Source: Cryptomeria japonica (Eukaryota > Streptophyta > Pinopsida > Cupressales > Cupressaceae). From it: a stretch of DNA of 64,000 nt. The DNA is taken from assembly GCF_030272615.1 (NCBI RefSeq), contig NC_081414.1, positions 230,891,733-230,955,732 on the forward strand. The letters are read 5' to 3'. Below are positions 48,156 through 58,568 of the stretch, in pieces; position 1 is the first letter of the stretch; each line of letters opens with the position of its first letter. The position numbers and the translations under genes are program-made. The notes below the pieces were generated by a model that was not told where the DNA came from, ran no database searches, and saw nothing but the letters and a program-made list of their open reading frames with translations.

Positions 48156-50690
48156 CCAAGGGGTCCCGTGATAAGGGAGGGGGCCCACATGGGTACCCCA
48201 TTGTGTTTTGTTTTTGTATTTTTTTGTTGTTAAAAAAAAATATTAATATAATAATAATTATATTTTAAATGAAGTTTTAATTATTATTTAATTTAGTCAT
48301 TAATTAATAATTGATGATTAGTTTGTTATTAATTAAATGTATAATGGTAAATAGACATTAATTAATATTAAAATTATATTTTATTAATTAATGTATATTT
48401 TTAAATATATATTAATTGTTGTTAATTTATGAATTTATTAATTAAGGTATATATAGTTAGAGATATATATACTAATTAATATCTTAGGTTTGTATATTTG
48501 TTTAAATATACGCAAGGAAATATTTTGTTAATTTGGGAAATATTTATCTATTTTTGGTTTCTTTAAATGTATATTTCCTTTATCCAAAAAGCGTAACTTA
48601 GTTCTAGAGAAGATAAGTTTAGAGAAATTGTTTTTAAACCTATACGGAATGATGTTTTGTTTTGAAAAATGAATATCATATTTTTAGTTGATTAATGTTT
48701 ATTTAATTATATTCTTGTGAATTTGGTTTGGAAACTCATGATGACGTATCTATGTTATTTTTTGATGCAAAACGAACTATAGTGAGTTAGTAAACCACGA
48801 GCGACATGTACCTAGCAAAGGTAGACAGATTGCAATCAAACTTAGATCCATTAGAAAACCGGATCGATTTTAATGTTTAAACAATATGGGAAAAGGTTGT
48901 CCTTTCTGGTTTATGCCTATGCATGTTTAAATTTTTGTATTTGCATTTTCCTAATAAATGGCAAGTCCTTGATTTTCATTTGTTGGATATTGTCGTATGT
49001 TGATTTGGGTACTTTCTTATGTCCTTGATCTCGAGTTTTGACTGTTTTCATGTGATGGTGTTGTATCCGGTCATGTCCTTTATGTGAGTGTTGATATGTT
49101 GGTATGTGGTTGACCATAGTTGGTCAAGTCTCTAGTTAGAGTATCGTCAGTCAATGCACCTCGTATGTAGACTTGTTTGAGCAAGTGGGTATTCCTACCG
49201 TATTGAACTCCGTAAGCCTGACCTGGTGTATTCCTTGGTTTAGGAGTTTCATTTGATTATGGTCTAGTGTCATATCGGAAAGTGGCTTTCGATTGGGGGA
49301 CACACCTAAAGTGGTTGTTGGGTAACCCATCGAAAGTGTGTCTAAATAAGTGATAACCTAATAGCATATTAGAGAGTTTAGTTATTGAAAACACTAAGAA
49401 GATAATTGTGCCTCACACATGGGATGAGTGCTAGTACAGACTCGACATGCAATGAGAAGGCCTGAAATGGAAAACCATCACCCTTGTCTTCACGAAAGGA
49501 TGTGTTGGGTCCACATGAGACTTAGATGGGCCGGAGGTTTGGAATAGGCTGTCAGGGAAACCCAATAGATGGAGCCGGAACCTACAGAGACCTGCCATGG
49601 TAACCATACCAAGTTATGTGATGACACTTGTCCCTTATGTTCTCTAGTGTGTTGTTGTGTTGTCTTTGTTAGGAGCACTGTTGTGGAGTCGTTCTGTTGT
49701 TTATGCCCTTGTAAGAACTTGATATTCATGTTAGACCATGGGTTGCTTATGATGGGTTGCAAAGACTTAGTTTCGAGGATTCTCTAGTTGATATTTGTAT
49801 TTATTTCTTATCATGTTCAGTTGGATCCTTTCCTATTCAGGGATCATTAATGTATCTATTGGACCGATGTGGTCATATGTATTTTGGTTTATGTACGCCT
49901 TGATGACAGGATGTAAATGCTGTGAACCTTATGTATTCTTCACCCTGTTATTTTATTAGGGGGGTCTTACAGTTGAGCAGACTCGGAGATGTAGCCCACT
50001 AGGGGTGAACTCCGATATCATTTCGGTGTTATGTGGTGTTTATGTTCTTATGTTTCCTTTTTAATTGTAGCATGTATGGATGGCATTAGGGTTAAAATGT
50101 ATAATGTTTATTAGATGATGTTAATCTTAAATGCATGGAGTCATCTTATTAAATGCAATAATTTGGATCATGAAGAATGTAGATTTGAATAATGGAATGT
50201 ATTCAATTGTTGATAATGCAATTAAAGTATGCATGGAAAGTATTTGTTAGTTTATTATGAAATTAAAGTATGTAATGAAATTAGATACCTGACTTATGTT
50301 TTAATGAAAGTTTGAACGAAATGTATGGTTAAATTGTAATGGATGGACTTAATCATGTTATCTATAGTTTTAACCTTAATGGATGAACTCATCATGTTAT
50401 CTATAATTCTAATCTTCAGAAAGAATTCATCCTTTGTTTAAGTATCATCATGTCATTAAGTTAATCAATTTGATTGGATTAATTAGTGTGAGTTGAGTTA
50501 AGTGTTGAATTAAGTAATCACGTTGTGAAACTCTTTAGGTGTTATTTAAGCATTATGTTGTGTTATCTGAACTTAATGTTAGCTCATTGTATCATTATGT
50601 TGTGTTTAATTTTTTTTTAAAAACATTTGCACTCTATCCTTGTGTTTTAGCTTTACCCCTTCAGGGTTTCCTGGCGGGGCATTAAAGGTA

Positions 50691-50715
50691 ACCAGTCATT
50701 GCCTGAATGACTGGT
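50691..50715. repeat. Perfect 10-bp hairpin at the right edge of solo LTR B
   Basis: ACCAGTCATT (50691-50700), loop GCCTG, AATGACTGGT (50706-50715). It begins at the last base of the target duplication, so it belongs to the flanking DNA or to a preferred target site. Confidence 0.8.
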
Positions 50716-53700
50716 ACTAGCGGTGTTTCTACTCCTAGCTGTTCTTCTTTGTTTTATGATCTACTCCTTGATTCTAGGTGTCTTTCAGTTTCCTGCATAG
50801 ATGAACTCAATGGATTAGAACATATGTTCTAAGCAATGATTGATTATACCCTACACATGTACATTCACACATGCATACATATGTTAGCCTATATGTGCAT
50901 CAGGATTGAAGCCAAAGCAGTGCCATCATACACACTCAAAGTAAGTACTTTTTTCTAACTGTTTGCTTCATGTGCAAATGCAGGTGTAATTTCATGATAT
51001 CATGCATGTGGGGTAAAATGTGGCTCCCACAAGGGTTGAGCCCAACATGCAAGTAAAATATTTGTTGCATCTTCCCCTAAGGCTATTTAAGTCCAGAGTC
51101 TTGTCAAAGGAATAATCAGGTTTAAAAGGGATTACTGTTGTTGATCATTGTATTTGATATCAAATGATTCATTTGACATAAAATCTGGACTTAAATGGTC
51201 TCAGATTATTCATGTTATTCAAAGAGAAACTAGCGAGTGATATACACAATGATAAGTTTAGGCATGACAGTGATAGCAAATCATAGTGAGCAATACACAG
51301 TGAAAAGACAAGTGATCAAGAAAGAGCACATCCCTTGACAGTTTAGAATGGTGATGGAGGGAAAGATAGGAAATGCATTCTCAATAAAAAATTAATGAAT
51401 CAAAGACCATTCTTAGTCCATTCTTAGTTTCAAATACTATGTACAGTAGAGTGAAAAATGTCATTACAATATATGTATATTGCATTCAAAAGTGAAAGAG
51501 TTATAGACTTTTAGAAATGCATGAACATTGATAATAAAAGATACAATTACTAATGTTTATCAAATGTTAGTGATTAAGGGGCAATGATCCGAATAGAAAA
51601 AATGTCAGTAATCACAGTTAGAGTAGCTACAACAGCCATATAACAGTTATCTAACAGGGCTGCAAGTTTAAAGTACCTAAAGACTCCTGGCATACCAAAG
51701 AAACAGTGACTATCAAATCTTAAATGAGAGTTTCTTATAAAGTTGCAAAAGGGTAGAAGTGACAAGCACAATTTCTTTGACAGAGTTAAGGCATATATCT
51801 TGTTTAATGGTGACCGAGTTAGCACTTAAGAGGCTACATGAACAATACATGAGAAGAAAATTTAAAGAGACAATGAATCTTCATAATAGCATAGCAGTGA
51901 TATCTAAAGCATTAAAACAAAGGACATGTAGCTCATTACCAATATATCGGAAAGGTTGCTTGAGTGAAAGAACAAGATGCATAATAGTTTTCCAAAATGT
52001 CATAAGAAGGTGTAATAGCTCTAAAAGTACAGTGAGGAAATCATAAACTATGCAAGTGGTAAAGTTTGCAGTCATAACAGAGTAGTCAATCACAATGATC
52101 ATAAGCATCCAAAAACATCAAGACAATGAATGAAGGGAAGGAAGTAGATAGAGTGTGGTGGCAACCTATCTAAAGTTGCATTTCTGGGATATTGAAGACA
52201 CATGATCATTATACACAGATCTTTGTAACCTGCTACGCAAAAGGAAGTTCAAACTATTCATGGGATTGTCAGACAAAGCCATTGAGCATCATTACATATA
52301 CATTGACAATACAATCAATATAATATTTGTGGCATCAAGATAGCTAGCTTAAATGCAGAGATATAACCAAGCAGGGTCAGCAGTCCAACAGTAAAGAATA
52401 GTCTAAACAACTTGTATGGGTGGTATATTAGTAGCAGAACATCCTCAAAATATCAAACACAACATAAAAGAGCAAAGAAAGTGACATTATCCAATGCAAG
52501 GAAAACATAGCGATCTTTGAGGCCAGAAACAATTAACAATAAAGCCAAAATACCATCATTAACAACTATAGTCTCAGTCATGGACAATGCCAAACAATAG
52601 TGTTGTTTCTTTCATATAATAAAGTTTTCAAAGATATTATGAGTTACAGTCCTCTTGGTCATAATGGTGCCAATGAAAATACAGTGAATGACAAAAGCAG
52701 TGAGAAAATGCTATAATAATATGTAAGGCAAGGGTAGTCTCATTTTTGCTAGAACAATAGGCATAAGTGCAAAATCAGTGGTCAAAGTGTATGAGAAGGG
52801 TAATGACCAGCTATAGTTATCTCACAGCCAAGGCAAGGGTTAGCTATTTACTATTAATAAAGACTGTTATAGTAGAACAAGAGACTAAAATTTGATCATT
52901 TTGATAGTTGAATCAAAGACCAAAGCAAGATTATGACATGGTATACATGACAATCTACGTACCTTGGACATAACCTTAGAGATTTAGATGCATCAATAAT
53001 AGACAATGACATTGAAATTCAAAGTCATAAAATGCACAAAATCTCAGTTCAAAAGAAGCATGATTAAGGACATGTATGCTATTTTAGAAGTACTGATACA
53101 AAGATCAAATGCTCAGAATGACAATCTAAAAGATGGTAGAGGGATATTAATAGCAACAAGAATATTCATTATCAGCATGTGCAACATTGACTGAGGGTAG
53201 TGAGCCCAACTCACAACCAATGTAGAGAAATTTTGTAAAAATACCAGTCATTTACAGTCTACATAACTGTCAAAGCTAAGAGCCATGAGGTATTGTAATA
53301 GTAAACCCCACAACAACTTGGTGGAGGAACAAAGCATGGAAAATGAAAATAACAATACCTAGGGTATTGTTCAGCCACTTCATCCTAGAGTATAATCAAA
53401 CTTATAGACGACGTTGTTGTTTAAACCCTCAAAGGCAACACCCATTGGTAATAAAGAACTTTAAAAATTCTAATATGAGACTGCCACAAAGCTAGATAAA
53501 GTTACCATATGACAATAAGGCCAATATTCATAATAACAATCATCATGGAAAGAGGCAATCAATGAATCACGTTAGATATAAAACATATACAAAAGCCCTA
53601 ATACCAGCAAAAACATGATTTCATACAGGCATAGTGCAGTCTCAAAAGTATGGTATCACAGTGCCATGAAGATTCACAGAGAGTAAAGCATAAAGAACAG

Positions 53701-54050
53701 AAGGAAGTAAATTTGGAATATGGCCGCATACCCTATATTTCCCTGAGGAAATTCTACAAATCACCATAGGAGCATAAAGTCTTCAACTTCTCCATCAAAT
53801 CCTCTTGGCAATGTCCTTAGAGAAGCAAAAGCAACAACAAATGTTTCAAAAATAGTCATAGAAACCCGAATCTAGATCATTCGCGGCTACAGAGTAGCAG
53901 AAAAGAATGAAATGCAAATGAAAGAAATGAATGGCCATGAAGAGGTTTAGGGTTTCATACCCTAAAAGAATCTCGTGCTCTTAAGGCATTTTTGCCTTTT
54001 GTTTTTAAAATAATACATTTTGAACTATTGCCACCGTGGGCGAAGTTTTG
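50716..54050. other. No gene recognised; 3.3 kb intergenic
   Basis: A-rich on the plus strand with stops in all frames and many TGATCAT, ACAGTGA and CAAAG words but no ordered repeat. Open frames at 51759-52046 and 53006-53194 show no motif. The region could be an old unpaired retroelement interior, but nothing identifies it. Confidence 0.4.
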
Positions 54051-55279
54051 TAACTTATGCCTTAAGACTTTGCTTTATGTCTTTGACACATGGATGCCAC
54101 ATCACTTTTGAAGGGGTCATATTTTAGCACATGTACATGCTATTCATGTTTTAAATTTGCATATACTTATTGTAAAACACATGACTTTAAAGATGTAATC
54201 ATAAATCTTTAAGTCATTTTGTTATTATTCTATGCAAGTAGAGGTGGCTAAAGGTTTTTTGCCAAGTGTTTAAGTCAAAGTAAGGATGAAGACTCAATCA
54301 ATGAGAGATGCCAAACATATAGGGCATGTGTGCCAAGGATTTAGGTGCAGTTGAGGGTTGTTTGCAAGCACATGGAGGGTATCTAGGGGTTGTTTGAGTC
54401 AATTTATGGAAACTTATTGAAGTTTTGAGATGTCATCATATTAGTCTTGGTCAATGTGGACTTTTGCAACACTTTGGAGCACTTTTTGAGTGTATCTTGT
54501 CGCTAGATTTTTTGCATTTCAAGTGCATCCGACCCCAATCAGTTGGATGTTCCTTTTTTGGTGGGTTTTGGAGAGAGAAGAGGTTATATTCATGTTTGTA
54601 ACTCATTCTAGAGTTAGTTCCTGATAATGCAGTTTTGAGCCTTAGTGACTTCTAATAGTCCTTTGTCCTCTCTTTTGCCATATTTTGTAACTCATATGAT
54701 TTGATATTTATAAAAGTCACCTTGGAGGCTTATAACAGTTTTATCCCTTCTTATTCTTGCAGAATTGTGTATTTTATATGATTGATCAAGTTATTAGTTA
54801 AGAATACTTTCCTTCCTTATGATTTTGTCTCACTATATTTCATGCCTTTTCTATAAAAGTGTCATGTGAAGGTTTCAAGTTGTGTCTAAGTTATTGAATA
54901 AACTCATTCAGACCTTCTTGCAAAATATTTATGCATGTGCATGTCTTGGATAAGTTGTGTTAACTTGTTGCTGTCATTATAGTTTTTCAGAGTGTTTAAG
55001 CCTTCTAAGTATCATAAGGTTAGCAGTTTTGGTGAATCACTTAGTAATTTCCTTTTAGTTTAAAGAAGTAGGATTTACATATTTAAGTTATCTTCCTTCT
55101 GTTTTCCTCAAAAAGTAGTAGTTTTGAATTGATGACCAGCTAGGAGCTGGCCTTATCCAGAGGTTCAGTTCAGTCATAGGTGACCCACAGCCTTGGATTG
55201 ATCCCATGTTTCTTCAGAAAGATTAGTTTGTCAAACTTTGCATAGGGTGCATTTCTAGGAGATAACAATGGTATCATGC
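54051..55279 (+). repeat. Candidate decayed LTR with TATA box and PBS-like end
   Basis: TATAAAAG at 54709-54716 is a good core promoter candidate. The stretch ends GGAGATAACA near 55267, and TGGTATCATGC follows at 55269-55279, a near match to the copia-type PBS. The left end is not defined. Downstream DNA switches to an unrelated minus-strand copia remnant, so only an LTR and a few bases of leader would survive. Confidence 0.35.
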
Positions 55280-55339
55280 AAAAACCCCACACTTGCCTTG
55301 AAGATAATTTTTTGTAAATAGTAAATACAAAAAAAGACT

Positions 55340-55728
55340 TCACATGGGATCAATCAATGAATCATCACATAGAGAACATAAGTGTAGAATTTTTTTACCA
55401 ATAACCCCATGATGTCTCACATCCTCAAGTCTAGAACTACATTTTGAAGTCCACTAACTTGTGTAGGACCTATAGATAATAAAAATATTCTCCACTTCTT
55501 CCTCTAGTGCCTTAGAATGAGAAAGTTCTTTAAATGACCTTAAAATAAATTGTAACTATTTTTGTGCTCAACCTCCTTCATGGATGTATATGATGACAAA
55601 TGCTAAGAATTAATAATATAAATTATTTCTCTAGTTACACCAGGCATCCAAGTACACCTTCCAAGAGTGTTGGAGACACATAAAATTTATACATAAAATA
55701 ACAAAGTAAATAACACTTTAATTCCAAT
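55340..55728 (-). repeat. Decayed copia 3' LTR start
   Basis: On the minus strand, immediately after the PPT, the sequence runs TATTGGAATTAAAGTG, which looks like a TGTTGG-type LTR start with one change. The far end of the LTR is not identifiable. Confidence 0.45.
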
Positions 55729-55740
55729 ATTCTCCCACTT
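55729..55740 (-). other. Polypurine tract of a copia remnant
   Basis: AAGTGGGAGAAT on the minus strand lies between the RNase H remnant and the presumed LTR start, in the expected order. Confidence 0.55.
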
Positions 55741-55769
55741 GACATTATACATTGTAATACATCATTGTG

Positions 55770-56045
55770 AAATATAAATGAAACTAAGTAAGAAACAAGG
55801 CTCATAGCCTTCCTACACCAAGTGAATTTATCCAGAGGGCATTAGCTTCGTGAGGAAATCTACAAAATTTTATTGTCAACCTTTTGTAACACAACCATAT
55901 GTACAATCTCTAACATAAAGCGATTATAAACATCAACATGATTACTATGGGAATCCTACATAGGATTCTTGGCCAAGCATATGGCACTTTAACTATCACA
56001 ATTGATTTTGATAACCCTACAATCAAAGCTAATACAAAGTTGATA
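55770..56045 (-). pseudogene. pol: copia RNase H C-terminal remnant
   Basis: The minus strand reads KINCDS, stop, SAICLAKNPM, stop, DSHSNHVDVYNRFMLEIV, then QKVDNKIL and LDKFTWCRKAMSLV. These are the conserved end blocks of copia RNase H (the ICLAKNP, H.DV...F and KFTWCR.A motifs). Several stops are present. RT and upstream domains are missing; the plus-strand palindrome cluster begins about 200 bp away. Confidence 0.8.
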
Positions 56046-56252
56046 TAATTGTTATCCTTGTTTTTTATTGTGAAACAAAAACTGGATAAGCCCTACGAAT
56101 CTTTTTTCAAATTTGTTCTCATTTCTCTAAGGTTTCATTTGTAAAAGCTTTTTGTCCCCGTTTTAGTCATTGGGAAACTTTGTGGTTGTTTCCTAATCTT
56201 AGTTTTGTTGATTAAATTAAAAAATTAACTTAAACAAATCTTTTTGTCTTTT

Positions 56253-56928
56253 GGTGCAAAGTCGAAGATAAAGTCCGACCTTACACCATCTTTGGTTCTT
56301 TAGTGCAAAGCCAGATTGTAACTCCAACATTACACTTTTTAGTCTTAAAATGATGTAATTCGGGCTTATAAGTCCGAATTACACCATTTTTGAGTCTTTC
56401 ATGTAAATCAAACTTATAAACCCAAAGTGCACATTTATTTCAGATGATTTTGCATATTAATTATTTTTTGAGTTCAAATTTGTTTTGATTTCTTCCTCTT
56501 TTTATCCTTTTTATCTTTCTTTTTTTCCTCATTTGTTTATGATCAAGGACTTTTGCGCATTTTGGATTTGCAACATGTTGAAGCCATTCTCCTTCTGGGT
56601 ATGCTTCTCATTGTTTTTCTATTTAATTTAGAGATCTTTTTATTTTCGTATCATTTTCAAATGGTGTATGTCGGGACTAAAATCCGTCATACACTGTGTT
56701 CTTATTTTTTTTGGTGAATGGCAGGTTTTAACCCTGACACACACCATTATCAATGCCCTTTTGTAGAGTTTGTTTTGGTATCATCACGGTGGATGTCTAG
56801 CTTGTAATTCCTGACATACACCATGCTTTGTGTAGTGGATGTCGTGATTACAAACCTAGGATGTATTTTTGTTATCTCTTTCCTTTTGGTGTGTAGCGTC
56901 GTAAATTGTCACCAGACAAATTTACACC
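56253..56928. repeat. Palindrome cluster 1, about nine stem-loops of shared design
   Basis: Imperfect palindromes of 32-41 bp lie at about 56253, 56302, 56351, 56401, 56661, 56712, 56788, 56830 (weak) and 56888. Most begin GGTG or a variant and end CACC, with inner arms like GT.CGG and CCGAC. The best, 56355-56382, has arms GTAATTCGGGCTTA and TAAGTCCGAATTAC, pairing at 13 of 14 positions plus one G-U. Loops are AT-rich. The consensus is roughly GGTGTA(A/T)(A/G)TCGG, about 6-10 bases, then the complement. No protein is encoded. Confidence 0.8.
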
Positions 56929-58050
56929 TCATGTTTGTGCACCTACTTTAGTGTGTCTCCCTCTCACCTCCTATTTAGATCTGTTCAATACCTTAACTCC
57001 AACTTTTATGCCTCAAAAACCTACCAAGTGATACCCCAGAGAGGTGTCCTCCTCCCTTGGCCGAAAATTTGGTCCCTACTTGAGGAGGACCAGGGTGCTA
57101 GCACCATGGTCACCTTCTTTGGGGCCCAAATCTCAAGGAGGGGGTGAGACCTACTTCTCTGATGGGAAAATAAATTGGTGGCTCAATATGACCATTGGAG
57201 GTCAACCTAATCAGTAAATTGACCTAGATCCTCATATATAAAGACATTAGTGAATTCATTTCAAGTCTATGTCTTCACATTCAAGCAATAAAGCATTCAA
57301 GCATTGAAGTGTTCATCATCAAGAATTTCTAGAGGTCTTCAAGGTTGCATATTCTTCATTTAACCATTGTGGAGCAAATTGAAACATTCATATGCAAGAA
57401 CATGTGTGTGATTAGGGTTTTATTCATGTTCATGCCATTTCATACAACATATGTGATTACATTCAAGAAGCAAAGCATCATTATCAGTCATTGCAGATCC
57501 GAGGTACATCTTTTCATTATTTATTTCAGTATTTGCAACATTTCATTCAAGGTTAATTCCTAAACCAAGGTTTGACTTAGGCAAACCCCTATTTCCAACC
57601 TATTTCTCCTTCTTTTGTGCGTAGCAAGAAGATATGAAGTTGTGATCTTCAAGATAAGCATTATTTACAAAGACGAATCAATCCCCCATTGGAGTGTGAA
57701 AAGTGTGGAGGACCAGAGTGATCATCACACCGCTCACAATAAATCAAGAGTTCCTTCTGAGAACACGTCTGAATCCTCAAGTACAATCCTTAGATCTAGG
57801 TTCATGGCTCGATCCAATGAATTTAGCTCACTGTTTGCACATAATTACTTCAATTTCAACATGTTTACCCTAATTTTAGCATCTTCAACAAATCAATTCA
57901 ACTCAAGGGGAAGAAGAGGGCACATTCAACACCCTTGGAATCAGATCAAAATCTAGATCTATCTAGTTCCTATCTTTCCCTCATGTAATGGTCTCCAAGT
58001 CATAAATTAGTGGTTTCTTCCTTTTATGGTGGAAACCCTAATTTTTTACC
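56929..58050 (+). other. Spacer between palindrome clusters, with TATA box
   Basis: There is no recognisable gene. A strong TATA motif, TATATAAAG, lies at 57235-57243, followed by leader-like sequence with several CATTCAAGCA words. This is compatible with an LTR promoter reading toward the coding remnant at 58569. Open frames (57345-57563, 57615-57956) show no known motif. Confidence 0.4.
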
Positions 58051-58056
58051 ATTACA

Positions 58057-58493
58057 TAGTGTATGGTAGGGTGATGACCCCAACCTACATCAAAGTCTCA
58101 TCTTACGATGTATGTTGGAGCCATACCCCCGTCCTATACCGTTACCATATTATGCATAGTTTTTCCTAAGACATGTTACATGGTGCATGTTGGGATCATA
58201 CCCCCGACCTACACCATGGTTCATCCCCATTGTGCATGTCAGGATTACAACCTCGACATACAGTAAATGTAGTGTATTATTCCCTTTTCTTTTTACATGG
58301 TGTAAATCGGATTCAAAATCCCGATTGTCACCATTTATCATTATTTGATCTCCATAGGTGCAAATATGACTTTCAAGCCCAATTTACACAATTTTATGTT
58401 TTTGAGCCTCTCAAGTGTAAATTGGACTTATAAGCCTGATTTACACTAGATACACACACATGTAGATTGGAGATACAAATCCAATTTGCACTT
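58057..58493. repeat. Palindrome cluster 2, about eight stem-loops of the same design
   Basis: Members start at about 58057, 58106, 58179, 58228, 58297, 58354, 58414 and 58459. The one at 58414-58447 has arms AGTGTAAATTGGACTTA and TAAGCCTGATTTACACT, pairing at 16 of 17 positions if G-U is allowed. The one at 58179-58218 starts CATGGTG and ends CACCATG. The units share outer GGTGTA and TACACC words with cluster 1, which shows common origin. The cluster ends about 75 bp before the coding remnant. Confidence 0.8.
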
Positions 58494-58568
58494 AAACGCA
58501 TTTTTGTTCTATCAACAAATTGGGGTTTTTGGAATCCTAATAAGGTGATTCTAATGAGCTAAAGCATA

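Larger units (their letters stand above)
43192..50691 (+). mobile_element. Candidate giant solo LTR B (about 4.2 kb), interrupted by a gypsy element
   Basis: The stretch 43197-50686 begins TGTAGTACCCCTGC and ends CCTGGCGGGGCATTAAA. It is flanked by GGTAA on both sides (43192-43196 and 50687-50691). Removing the nested gypsy (43823-47096) and one TSD copy leaves about 4.2 kb. The terminal CCCC and GGGG blocks are inverted relative to each other, and the 3' end resembles that of solo LTR A. No coding region belongs to it. A cluster of GGTAGC palindromes lies at 48028-48155. Confidence 0.6.

Noticed and set aside
49955-49976. GGGGGGTCTTACA as the right end of solo LTR B
   Set aside because: It would pair with the TGTAGTACCCC start, but the following bases (GTTGA) do not match the left flank GGTAA. 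The end at 50686 is followed by a perfect GGTAA.
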